This document shows, piece after piece, positions 20,167-31,500 of a stretch of DNA of 64,000 nucleotides (position 1 is its first letter; every line of letters begins with the position of its first letter). The notes under the pieces are model-generated. The model ran no database searches and was not told where the DNA came from. It saw nothing but the letters and a program-made list of their open reading frames with translations. The translations under genes and the position numbers were made by a program. Location: assembly GCA_037039685.1 (NCBI GenBank), contig JAWNGF010000002.1, forward strand, positions 1,922,001-1,986,000, in the 5' to 3' direction. The stretch comes from Ceratobasidium sp. AG-K (taxonomy: Eukaryota > Basidiomycota > Agaricomycetes > Cantharellales > Ceratobasidiaceae).

Positions 20167-22396
20167 ATGTCGACGCGAGTGCAGCTTCCGCCCCCAGCCA
20201 TGGCGTCGTACCGCTCGTCATACACCCACTCGATGATGCCGCCTGCGCCCCAGCCGCAGCCTGTTGCAACCCGCAAGCGCAAGCGACAGGTGCCGAATGT
20301 GGCATACCACTCTGTGATCGAGGACGACGGCCGGGGTCACCAGCGCGAGGTGGTCGTGATTGAGGACACGCCGCCGCCGACTGTCCCGCATGTGCCGTCG
20401 CCTGCCCACACTCCCGTCATCGCACCGTTTCCTCAACCTGCTTACCTCACACGCTATGCAGTAGCCCACCAGTATCCGCCGCCGCCGTCGTCGCACGCCA
20501 GCTCCACTTCACTTGCTCCGTCGGCGCCCCCCATGCCTCTGCCGCCCCGCAGGACCCGTGCCCAGGCCCAGGCAGCGCTCTCGGCAGCGTCCACGTCGGT
20601 GGCGCCCCAGCTTGCCCCGCCAGCCCCCAAGCGCAGGAAGAAGGAAACCCTCACACAAACTCCGGTCGGCTCCGTCTACGAGTCCTCGCTCGCCCCCTCT
20701 GTCTCGGCCCTCCCCAGTGCCGGTCCGTCCTCTGCTGCCTATGCCCGCAAAGCCCTCGCCGGCAAGGCCTACCAAAACGGCTTCGGCGCAGGAACAGCAT
20801 CTATCAAACAGTGGCCGGTCACACAGATTCCCGAAACAAGTGACGAAAGCGTCCGCGAGGTGCGCGTCTTTTTTCCCATTTTTTCCCACATTCACTGACC
20901 CCTCGACCCGCAGTCCCACTCGTCCCAGCTCTCCACACGCCCCTCCACCGTCTGTGATGATAAGGAGGGCCATTACATCATCAAACAGGACGATATCATA
21001 CATAGCCGATGTGAGTCGCACACATCGCCGCCGTTGCCAGAGCACACACTCATCTCACCCTTGTTTCAGACCGTGTCGTCCGATTGCTCGGCCAAGGCAC
21101 CTTTGGCAAGGTCGTCGAGGCGATAGACATGGCCCATCCGCTCTACGCCTCGCACGGTTCTCGTGGCCACCTCCGCCCCAACAGCGATTATCCCCCAAAC
21201 GCTGGCCGAGTCGCGATCAAAATCATTCGCGCCGTCCCCAAGTACCGCGACGCCTCCAAGATTGAGATCCGCGTGCTTAAACGACTGAAGGAGTCGGATC
21301 CCCAGAATCTCAGGCAAGCCCTTTTCCCGTTGCACCCGACCGTTATCTCACCCCGTTTCATCCAGAAATTGCATCCATTATTTAGAAACCTTTGATCATC
21401 GCAATCATATTTGCATCGTAACACAGCTCCTCGGCCAGTGCCTCTACGACTTTCTCAAAGAGAACCAGTTTACGCCCTTTCCGAGAAGGCATATACAAGA
21501 CTTTGCGCGAAGTTTGCTGGACAGTGTTTCCTGTGAGTGTTTGCACCGCTCTGAGCGCTCCAATCTGACCCCTGATTAGTCTTACATGAGCTGCAACTCA
21601 TCCATACCGACCTAAAACCCGAGAATATATTGCTGGTGGATAGTGCGTACGAATCGCGACCTATGCCGCCCGGAATGGGCAGGGTAAGTGTGTACGCTGG
21701 TTCTCATCTCCCTTGGTTGACATGACTCGCAGCGTGGCCAATCAAGACACGTCCTTCGAAATACAGCCATCCGACTGATTGATTTCGGTTCCGCCACATT
21801 CTCAGACGAGTACCATTCTACAGTCGTCTGTACTAGGCACTACCGAGCACCCGAGATCATTCTCGGTGAGTTTCACAGTTCGGCCGATTCTGTCACATAC
21901 TGATTAGTTCCAGGTCTGGGTTGGTCGTATCCCTGCGATGCATTTTCGCTAGGATGCATCCTGGTCGAGCTTTACACGGGCGTGGCTCTATTTCAGACTC
22001 ACGATAACCTCGAGCACCTAGCCATGATGGAGAAAGTAATGGGTAAAATGCCCGAGCGGTTGTGCAAGCAAGGGCAGCGATACAAGCCTGAGTTTTTCAC
22101 GACAACCAAAGGTGTCGTTAAACTCAACTTTCCCAATCGGGGCGTGTCGGCGCAAAGCAAAAAGGAAGTCAAGGAAGTCAAATCGTTACACGTACGTGAT
22201 CTTCGAGCATGTGCTCAGGCTCTATTCTGACGTACGAGCTCGTTTCTAGCAAATCATACCCAACACGGATCCGATCAACCAAGACTTTCTCGACCTCGTC
22301 CAGCGACTGCTTCACCCTGATCCCAGCTCTCGCATCACGGTGCGAGATGCAATGAAGCACCGCTACTTTACTCATATCGTCCCTGTTGACTGGTAA
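20167..22396 (+). CDS. LAMMER-family dual-specificity protein kinase (Kns1/Lkh1/CLK type)
   Basis: LAMMER kinases phosphorylate SR-type splicing factors and regulate growth and stress responses. The chosen start is ATG 20167 ([12 protein letters not shown]); a second ATG follows at 20200. The N-terminal 220 residues are Pro/Ser/Ala-rich with a basic KRKRQ nuclear-localisation-like cluster. The kinase domain shows the Gly loop [11 protein letters not shown], the [13 protein letters not shown] lysine, [11 protein letters not shown] catalytic loop, IDFGSATF metal site, [13 protein letters not shown] activation segment, and the family signature [14 protein letters not shown]. The last exon ends [13 protein letters not shown] and a TAA at 22394-22396. 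About eight short introns interrupt it. All catalytic residues look intact. Confidence 0.92.
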
Positions 22397-22919
22397 TGAC
22401 ATACCACACGATCTACGCCGTTCTTTGCCTGCATTTCCCTCTAGACGTCACCCTTGCTCCCATCTCAAACATACCACGCTCGTTCGCTTTTCGTTTTCTT
22501 TGCTTGTCTCGGAAGAGCTGTCGTGTCGTACCTACCATGTTGAATTACTTTTGGGCTTGCATAAACTTTTTTCGCTTATCTCTATGTCGTCAACAAACTC
22601 TGATTGTACAGTAATATCTTTTTGCCTGGGGCACAAGCTACTTATTTGTTCAATACTGTGTTGACATTAGCCCACGCTTTGAACATGTTCGGATTGAAAT
22701 ACAATTGCCTTTCCCGCCTGACACTCGATGCCGAGACGTTCCAAGAAGAATTTGCACGTGATTCGCAGGTCAAGTCGCTTGGTGTTCGCTTGCGATTCTG
22801 TGTTCCGCCTCTACCTTCCTCTCCCCCTCGGTTTGCTCATAACTCGATTCTATATTTTTCGTAAGTACATGCAGTTACTGATACTCACGGTTACTCATTT
22901 CTGCCCAGCACTAGTCAAT
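22397..22919. other. Intergenic: LAMMER 3' UTR and promoter of the GPI-protein gene
   Basis: No further gene seen. The right end contains a likely 5' UTR intron of the next gene at 22861-22908 (GTAAGTACAT...CTGCCCAG), which ends 11 bases before its ATG. Confidence 0.5.
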
Positions 22920-23695
22920 ATGTTCAACCTTAAGGCTGTTGTATCCCTCGTTGCCCTTTGGGTCTCGCTCGTCACTGCCCAGCAGCTGACCATCACTGAG
23001 CCTTCTTCAGAGCGCTGGTAAGCTTGTTGCTACCCCAATTATGCTTCCCAGGTGCTGAGACTCGTCCCGCAGGTGGGTCGCCCAAAGTCAAAACACCCTC
23101 AGGTGGAACTGCGAGCAAACAACATACACCAACTGGACGGTGCTTATCACCAACGCGGACGTCAATGTTCTCAGCGGGCCTCTCGCTCTCATTGCTATCC
23201 GTTCGTAATTTTGGCCTGGGGTTAAAAGCCTGTGCTCACTTGGATTCGTTTCACAGAGTACAACTATGACTGCTCCAAGACGATGATTCCGGGTGAACAA
23301 CTCAAGCCCGGAACCGGTTATGTGATGGTATGTTATTGCTTTTTCGCAAGAACAGGAGATGCATTCACTGAACCTATTGCGTCAAACTAGCAATTTGCCA
23401 ACGTCTTCAACAGCACCGATGTGTTTGCTTCGTCGCAACCTTTCGAAGTCAAGGCTATTGGCAGTACGTTGTCTTGTCGGTCGCGGCTTTCATGACCACT
23501 TAATTCTGTCCAGGCACCTACCCTCCCCAAATCACGACTACTGCCACTCCCGGTACGACCGCCACAGGCACCGATGCGAGCTCGGCTCCATCTGCCACTT
23601 CCACCGGGTCTTCCTCCAACGGTGCAATGGCTCATGCTGCCGGTCTCACTTTTGTTATGGCTGCCGCCCTTGGCGTCATGGGACTTGCCCTCTAA
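22920..23695 (+). CDS. Secreted GPI-anchored Ser/Thr-rich protein (Kre9/Knh1-like domain)
   Basis: A small predicted cell-surface protein. The start ATG 22920 opens a clear signal peptide (MFNLKAVVSLVALWVSLVTA). A beta-sandwich domain of the Ser-Thr-rich GPI-anchored family follows (LTITEPSSERW, NTLRWNCEQTTYTNWTVLI, NYDCSKTMIPGEQL, GYVMQFANVFN). A Thr/Ser-rich linker and a C-terminal hydrophobic tail preceded by small residues (NGAMAHAAGLTFVMAA) fit GPI attachment. Three introns (after SSER-W, after LALIAI-, and before the linker) are supported by GT/AG sites. Members are common in basidiomycete genomes and thought to act in the cell wall; the exact role is unknown. Confidence 0.8.
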
Positions 23696-23888
23696 GTACT
23701 CGTGGTCGTGGACTTGACTTTGGACTTTGTGTCTTGCAAGCTTCTTGGTCTGTTACTTTACAGTGTGATATCCTGTGCCCTGTCTCTATCCAATCAAGTC
23801 TGTCCTTTCTAGCAAAGCTTTGTGCGAAAGTTTGAATGCATGTGGTAAGCAAATGCGATGACAAGCCCGAATAATACAATTGCTGGGA

Positions 23889-25207
23889 TTATCCTGACGC
23901 TTTCGATGGCCCATCACCAGGTGCCTCAGGTAACCAGAATGCCTACAACGTGCTTAGCACAATCGATAAGCTATTCCTTACGCACTCACCAGTTCGGCTC
24001 CTGCGGTGGCCATCATGCAATGCCTGGGATTAAACCTGACACACCGACTCGCACCAGGATGGCCATCCAAATTAATAGACGGATTCAGCGTCGGGACCTC
24101 TGCTTGAGGATTTAGAGGAGGATGTTCCAAAAACTTGGCGACATCCCAGACATGTATCTTCCCCGTTTGCGACCCACCAACCACATACTTGGAGTCGGGG
24201 GTCCAACAGACTTCCTCCCCCGATATACCACGGTCAGGTACAACACCCAACGCATTACCCGTTTTGCCTCGCTCAAGCCCGAGATGACCCTCTAATCGAC
24301 AAAGAAGGTCGCCCTCAAATGCGTCTAGAATGTAATGAACTTCTCCCGCAGTACCGACTAGCAACCATTTCCCATTCGTCGAGAATGACATGGACGTCAT
24401 TACTGGTATGCGAGGCGGGTACGAGATTTTGGCCAGCCGTGTGTCGTCGAGGTGTATTGTCTTGAATGGCTCCTTGTCAAAGTTGCTCATGTCGTACAAA
24501 AGAATACGGGAGTATTGGTTGATGGCAACCGCGAATACGACACCAGTGGAATCATAGGCCACAACCGGAGCAGCCGGCAAGTTGAGAAGGCCCCGACATT
24601 GTGGAGAGCGCAGGTCCCACAGCCTAACTGTGTTGTCTAGCGATGAAGACATGAATCCATCATCGACGGGGGATACTTCTAATGAAACCACACTGGAAAC
24701 GCATCAATAACGATAGTCTAGCAGCCTGGCCCGGACCGACCGTTTCTTGTGTCCCCTGAAGTATTGTAGATACTTGTTGTCGTGCAGCGAATGGTAGCGT
24801 ATGGTGTCGTCCTCCTTGGTCGACGCATAGACAATAGTTGTATTACGATGCGTGAACCTGGGCAGGTCTACTCCATATTTCTTAGACGCAAGTGTCTTGA
24901 CGTGTCTCAAGAAAAGTCAGGTAACTCGAGAGTTTTCAGACCTACATACTTACTTGCCAGTCTTTGCGTTGTACAGCCTAAACGTCTCATCCTCAGCCGC
25001 TGTCAAGACAAATTCGCCCATGTCGTCAAACGTAAGTCCAGTAATATGATTTGGAACGTTGTTGCGCCCCGGAGGCCCAGATGTGTCAGTGTCCACGGCA
25101 GACTTGAATATACGAGAGGGCTTGAACCGTTGCTAGGGCGCGCTCGGATCATAAGTACAACTTGTTATCGAGTTCCCACTAGATTGGACACACCATTATA
25201 CTATCAT
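23889..25207 (-). CDS. SWD2: WD40 protein Swd2/WDR82
   Basis: Swd2/WDR82 is a WD40 subunit of the COMPASS (Set1) histone H3K4 methyltransferase and, in yeast, of the cleavage and polyadenylation factor. Diagnostic blocks in order: [93 protein letters not shown] and the terminal AFWLPEAPG. The last intron was placed so that the frame continues to TAA at 23889-23891. The first exon is tiny: either ATG ATA at 25207-25202 followed by an intron, or ATG at 25196-25194 followed by GTGTGT; both join in frame to [11 protein letters not shown]. Length and motif order match the family. Confidence 0.9.
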
Positions 25208-25492
25208 TGAGCGGGATCTGGAGTGGGGCAGCTTGTGCCTGTCCGGACACTGGATGTGCCATATTTCAAGCAAGTCTAGGGTATGCCAGAAGGATGTAGG
25301 CCGTAAAAACAGCTTTTGGAATTTCGGATACGCAAGTTTCCAGTCAGGTAATAACTCTTGGTTGTCCAGCTCTCAAGCTGAGGTAGGCGAATACAAACAC
25401 GAGCCTAGGCTTGTTTACATGGCGCCGAACTGAATTACAAATCGTGTTTGCGACTTCAACAAATTCCTCCAACACCTACCATCACCGAGGCA

Positions 25493-26433
25493 ATGTAAGT
25501 GGGCACGTTGCAAAATCGAGTCCAGCAAAACTCATCGTACACAGGGCATCTCAACCTGAAGCAAGCCGAGAAATTGCTCGCTTACACAGGGTCAACCGGA
25601 CAATCCATGAGCTGGTGCACGACCGGGTACGCATTACACTCCCTGGGTTATTTTCCTCCACTGATGTCATCCTCTCCAGGGTTACCTCGTAGCAGAAGAG
25701 GAAATGACGATGGATATTCAGGCGTTCAAGTCCACGTTTGCCTCAGGAGAGAACAGCATTGAGTGAGCTTTATGACCTCTGGGGCTTAGCCACGACACTT
25801 ACCAACTGTAGTCGAACGCGACTCAACTTCTTTACCAACCACAAAGACGATCCCACGAACCAGATATTTGTCTTTTTTGCCGACGAGAAGAATGTTACGA
25901 TTAAAACAATGCGAAAGTAGGTGGGTACGAGCTGATCCAGCCTGTACTAACGTTTGCTGTAGGTTCTTGGGAATTCTAGACGACAAGGGCATCACGCATG
26001 GCATCATTATTTTCATGGAAAAGATGACCCCTTCTGCACGCAAGGTAAAATACGACGGTGTACATGTTTCCCAATTCTAAATTCGGAGATTTGTCCCCTA
26101 GGTTATTTCCGCCATGTCAAGCCAGTATAGCCTTGAGGAGTTCGCCGAGTCCGATCTTCTTGTAAATATTACCCACCACAAACTAGTTCCACAGCACGAG
26201 GTTTTAACCCCAGCGGAGAAAAAGGCATTACTGGAGCGATAGTAAGCGAGCAAACTCGTTTCACCACACCACTCACCCTCCTCTCTAGCCGACTTAAGGA
26301 AACACAGCTTCCTCGGATTCAACTGATTGACCCTGTCTCTCGATACTACGGCTTGAAACGAGGGCAGGTGGTGAAAATCACTCGACCTAGCGAGACGAGT
26401 GGCCGGTATGCGAGCTACCGAATAGCATTCTAA
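25493..26433 (+). CDS. RPB5: RNA polymerase I/II/III shared subunit Rpb5 (RPABC1)
   Basis: Rpb5 is a common subunit at the downstream jaw of all three nuclear RNA polymerases. Motifs: [108 protein letters not shown] and the final [11 protein letters not shown], with TAA at 26431-26433. No ATG lies in frame upstream without splicing. Joining AT at 25493-25494 to G at 25545 across a 50-nt intron (25495-25544, GTAAGT...ACACAG) creates ATG and the N-terminus [17 protein letters not shown], which has the expected length. Five introns in total. Confidence 0.93.
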
Positions 26434-26660
26434 TACGGCGCTGGGCCCGGCCATTGTAGGCGGCCACTCCAGGCTCATTTAGATTTCTACTGCAAGCTTG
26501 AGATTGGCGACTTGTAATTTAATTTAATTGTACCTCTGTCGAATCACATGATTTCGACCACCATCGCCACTTGCCTTTTACAGTTTATTTAGCCTTGGCT
26601 TGAGCGACGACCAAGTCCCTACCTTACGCGCCTCTGTCTAGCCTAAAACATCACTCTCTC

Positions 26661-28508
26661 ATGTCTGACCAGTACCGAGCTCGCACGACCGCCAACGACG
26701 CTGAAAAATCGTTTACGCTACCGCCAGGGCAAAAACACTATGGACAGCAATTTGATACCATATATTCCGCTCGACTGAATCAATTGAGGCCTGCACTGAT
26801 GGAGAACGCCCAACAAAAATGGAGAAAGCACAAAGGCACGTCCTTACCCATATAAATCCCTCAAAAACACACTATATATACCAACGGATACGTGCGCTTC
26901 CTCACATAGTTCCTCACGTGCCACGCGTTTTGGATGTTGTCAAAGGTCAACAATGCTACATTATCGGAACGGTGTATATAAACATGCCCCTCAAAGCAAA
27001 CGTCTTGGAGGATATCGCACAAGACGTATGCTGCGGCCTGGAATATTGTCATACCCCACTAACTATAACTGTTGGGACCTTATCTAGCATGGCTTGGCAA
27101 TGATTCCGATACAAACCAAGCGTACCTCGGAAAGCGATACCGTCATGCTAGAAGATGAGAGTGGGCGCGTTGGACTGATTGGGGATGTTTTGGCCGGAGA
27201 AAGGCTGGTGACCGGTAGGCTTTCCGACTGCTTTCGTCAGTTCCTGACTATAGCTGCATTCACAATGGCTCGTAGGTGTAAATATCGCGGTTCTCGGCGC
27301 AGAGGGACCGACGGGAGAATTCGAGGTCCACGAGGTCGTATACCCTGGTCTTGCTCCACCAGCTCACGTTCCCAATGGGACACCTAATGAGTGTATGTTG
27401 GCTAGAATATCTTTGACTTGGTTCTGACCTATTCCTAGCCTCTTATTGCGCATTTCTATCCGGACTTCACTTTGGAGATACTGCGAATACGGGTCCAACA
27501 CTTGTGACTCCTGAAACCAATGCGAGTAAGAGAGACACTATGGTGTCGGTCTCACTATTTGTAGACTGGATTAGTGGCGAGGGAGGAAGCGAAAAGGCGA
27601 GTTGGTGCGCTGGGGTCCGTATCACAATTAAACGGAAATATAGGATCGCGCGCTTGCCCGACAAGTGAGTCGAGTCATTATCGCGGGTGATTCGCTGGCC
27701 GCCCCATCCATCGAGGATGAAAGAGACTCCGTGGGTTGCGTGGTATCTATAAAGCACTAGGCTCTGATTTCGATCATAGTCCAAGGTCTCCAGCTCGGCC
27801 AACACGTCTCTTCGCCAAGCTGTAATATCGCTTGGAGACACACTACAAGAAATCGCACGTACCGTTCCGGTCCATGTAGTCCCTGGTGCAGTAAGCCAGT
27901 TCATTTTTCCCGGCCTCATATCGTGATGACAGATTGGTGCAGAGTGATCCGACAGGATCGGCACTACCTCAACAGCCAATGCCCCCCTGGATATTCGGAC
28001 ACCAAAATGGAAACTCAGAGGCACTTTGCATGGAGTCCAATCCAACATGGATACACAGCAACGGAAGAAGGTGAGTTGAACATGAGCAGGACACCACGCT
28101 AAATCTAACTAGATCTTAATTTCATTATAGCGTTTTGGTGCACTCTGGACAGCCAATCAACGATATCTATATGCACTCGGTGGAGACCGATCGAATGAGC
28201 ATGGTTAGAAACACACTCAAATGGAGGCACATTGCGCCCACAGCCCCAGATACTCTTTGTAAGTATATCGACCTCGCCGTGATCCTAACTTAACAAACGA
28301 CCTAGGGTCGTACCCATATCATGAGCGAGACCCATTCGTGCTGGATAAGACGCCGGACGTGTACGTCGTGGGAAACCAACCCGAGTTCCAAACGGAAATG
28401 GTGGGCCCAACGAGGGCGGTGCTTTTACCGCGATTCTCGGCGACAGCCATGGTAGTCTTAGTGGACATGGCGACGCTAGAGGTCCAGACTGTGGAGTTCG
28501 GAGTGTGA
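26661..28508 (+). CDS. POL31: DNA polymerase delta small subunit (Pol31/Cdc1/POLD2)
   Basis: The regulatory B-subunit of DNA polymerase delta links the catalytic subunit to the other subunits; it has an OB fold and an inactive phosphoesterase domain. The start ATG 26661 gives MSDQYRARTTANDAEKSF. Then come FDTIYSARLNQLRPAL, VLDVVKGQQCYIIGTVY, the OB-fold block DESGRVGLIGDVLAGERLV, GLHFGDTANTGPTLV, RVIIAGDSLAAP, VPVHVVPGA, DPTGSALPQQPMPPWIF, SGQPINDIYMHS, RNTLKWRHIAPTAPDTLW and PDVYVVGNQPEF. The stop TGA is at 28506-28508. About eight short introns. Order and length agree with the family. Rpb5 lies 227 bp upstream on the same strand. Confidence 0.9.
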
Positions 28509-28585
28509 CTGTTAGCTTGAATCCATGTGCCTTGTGGCTGTACCTTCCCAATATAGATGACGTCACGGTGCACGTGCTTCGGTCA

Positions 28586-31500
28586 ATGATGCAGCGATCC
28601 AGAACGACAACGAGCAACGGCCCTGCAATGTCGCCGGGGACACCGACACCCCGTGCTCATGTCCGCACCGCTGCTCCAGGTACCGATACTCTCTACTAAT
28701 TCCATACAGTATGCTGATTAGTCAGGTCGCATATCGCGTCCGTCGACTGCACCGACACCGACGTCCGACAGCGGCCCAACGCTTCCAGGGACTTCGCCGC
28801 AGCCCTCTAGACAACCCTCGCCAGCGCCTCCGACGGCCCCCACCATAGAGGTAGACCAGCCTGACCCAACGGCTCAGCCTGGGGGAGGCTCAGCGCCTCC
28901 GACTTCAAATATTCTCCTGAGCACAGGTTCTGCTGGGATACTGGACTGGCCCTCGTTTCTTCAAGCGTATGCAAACGGAGAATGGGATCCAAACCGTGTA
29001 CCAGATCCTCCACTCGAGTTCAAGTTTCCTGTCCCTCGTACTAGACATGCTGGGTCACCACTAGTTGCCAACTCGGCCCTGTCTTCGTCGTCCACAGTGG
29101 CCGCGTCGCTTTCTCCCGCTGTCTCGATCAACTCAGAGGCAAGCTTCTCGTCTTCTGGGCTTGCAGGACCAGACCGACGGCCTCGGGTGCTCCCAGACTC
29201 CCGAACAAGCTCAATCGCATCCGTCGCGGAACAGCAACACCTGATTTATCGGGGACTGCCTCACAACTCAGCGTTCCGCCATTTCCATATATTCAAGCCC
29301 CCCGCAAGGTCCAACGGTCGCATTCGGACGTGGAGGTTCGATCGCCTGGAGGTGTACCTCAACCAACCTTGCCAGCATTGCCCAGTCCATCCATCGATCG
29401 AGCCGCCACAGCCGCGACAATCCGCTGGGCGGGATCAGGTGTCAACGTGGCTCCATACGCTTTGCCCTCTCCCGAGGCTGCTGAGCTCTTGGATCCTATG
29501 CGTAAAGCAATGCCTGTACTTAACGCACCCTCCACACATTCCAAATCGCGCCTTGCGGATTTCTGGCAAGCAAGCCCACAAGATCCCACACCTCCCCCTG
29601 CGATTAACCCTCACCCAGCCTCCCCCAAGACTGGGGATACGCGAGCAAGATCATCCCCGGGCACTCGGCTGCCGAAGCGAGCCCTAACTTTCATAACCAC
29701 CACCCGTCCAGCCAAGTCACCAGGAGACTACTTTAGTCGTTCTCACTCGAGCAGCCATTCCCGCCCACGCTCTCCTACCGGAGCGGACGAAGTTCGAGAT
29801 GCACCAAGCCGCTCATCTGCCAGCAGTAACCTGCCTTTAAACCCTCCGCCCCTTCCTGTTACCACCTGGTCCTCTACTACTTCTGGTCCTAATCGAGGCA
29901 ATATGGCAGACGCCTGCGCTCCAAATCTGTTTGCTGGGTCTGTGATCGCTGCGGTCGGCTCTCCTATGAGTAATGGTTATCCCGGCGTACCCGACCAGCT
30001 ATTGACTTCCCTCTCGAGTTCAGCTGACGGCGCCGAGTTTTTTACACCCAGTGAGGTTTTGATCAAGCCCGAGGATGAAGGAGACGAGTCTATAAGGCCC
30101 GCATTTCTCATAGCCCCGCGTCCGCCAGACGAGCTAGAGAGGCGAAAGGCATTGTACAGGTATGTCTTCGATCTTGGGTTTGTTCCATTTTTGTTGTATT
30201 AAGGGTTTCGAAGATTCAACATTTTACACACCAGTCGAGACATCAATTTTGACCGAATCACACACCTCTGTAAACTGGTTTTTTCGACCAAAATGGTCAT
30301 TATCTCACTGATTGATAGTGACGAGCAGTGAGTGTACCATTCAGTCTGATCGACGACTTCTCAGGGTTCCCTTTCCGTTTAAGGTGGTTTAAATCGGAGT
30401 GTAGGTAACCCACCTGCCCTAATCGTGCTTTTCATAAGAATTCGTTTGTAGCTGGGTTTGGAGTTGACACAACCTCACGGGACAGCAGCTTTTGCGCTCA
30501 TTCAATTTTGTAAGCGCCAGCCGCTACGTTGCCCCTACGTTTAACCTTACGCTGCTCACAGGCAGGTTTGTTGGGCCTAGATAGACCATATTCATCATAT
30601 CGTTCCCAGCTGACACCTTTGTCTCGCGAATTAGCGGGGCGGAGAACCGCTTGTGGTCTTGGACACCCAACTGGACTGGCGATTTGCCAATAACGTGGGT
30701 GACAACAGTCCAACGACGCCTGTGCAAGCTCATGGAACAACATACTTAGCCGCTCGTCCTTGGCCCTCCCAATATTCGATTTTACGCAGGAGCGCCACTA
30801 CGAACGACGGAAGGGCATAATGTTGGGTCGTTGTGTACGCGTATCCTTGATCCTAGCGCGCTATTGCTGATTGGGTTGACACAGGTGTTCTGGATGAAAA
30901 GCCAAGGGAGGAGTTCACTCCAAGGCAAAGACATACCTTGAAAGAATTTGCTGTACGTCATCCTTTATGGCCGGCCCTCCCTGACTCACAACTCTCAAGG
31001 CAATCGTGATGCGTGAGATGGAATTGTGGAGGGATAAGGCATGCCTCGATTGCACGATTTCTGTGTTATACATTTAACAATTTTACTATTACCAGATTCA
31101 GCTTCAAGTCCGGGAGCGTATTCAGAACTCCATGGAAAAATTTACTCGAGAATGCCTCGAACTCGAAGAATCTGGAGTCAAGGGCGGGAACTCCATGGAA
31201 AGGGTTTACGATAGAGCCTCGAAACTGGTAAGTAGTGTGATTCATGACAGATACAGGTCGTTGGCTTATGGGGTTTTATAGGTAAAGCGAGCCCTGGATC
31301 TAGAAGGCGCTATAATTCTAGATATATCACACATGGAATGCGTCGAAACGACGTATGACGATGGCACAAAGAGCTATTCCTATCGAGGCGATACCTTTGC
31401 TGAGGCCTCTCATGTGCCCGTCCCGCTCACTGCGTCCCCTAGCATTCAGACTAAGAGCGACAAGTCAAGCTTACCGGCATCTCCCGAGAAACCTTTCGAG

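Noticed and set aside
20509..21045. Long minus-strand ORF opposite the LAMMER kinase N-terminus
   Set aside because: It is the antisense shadow of a Pro/Ser/Ala-rich, GC-rich coding exon; the plus strand carries clear kinase motifs.
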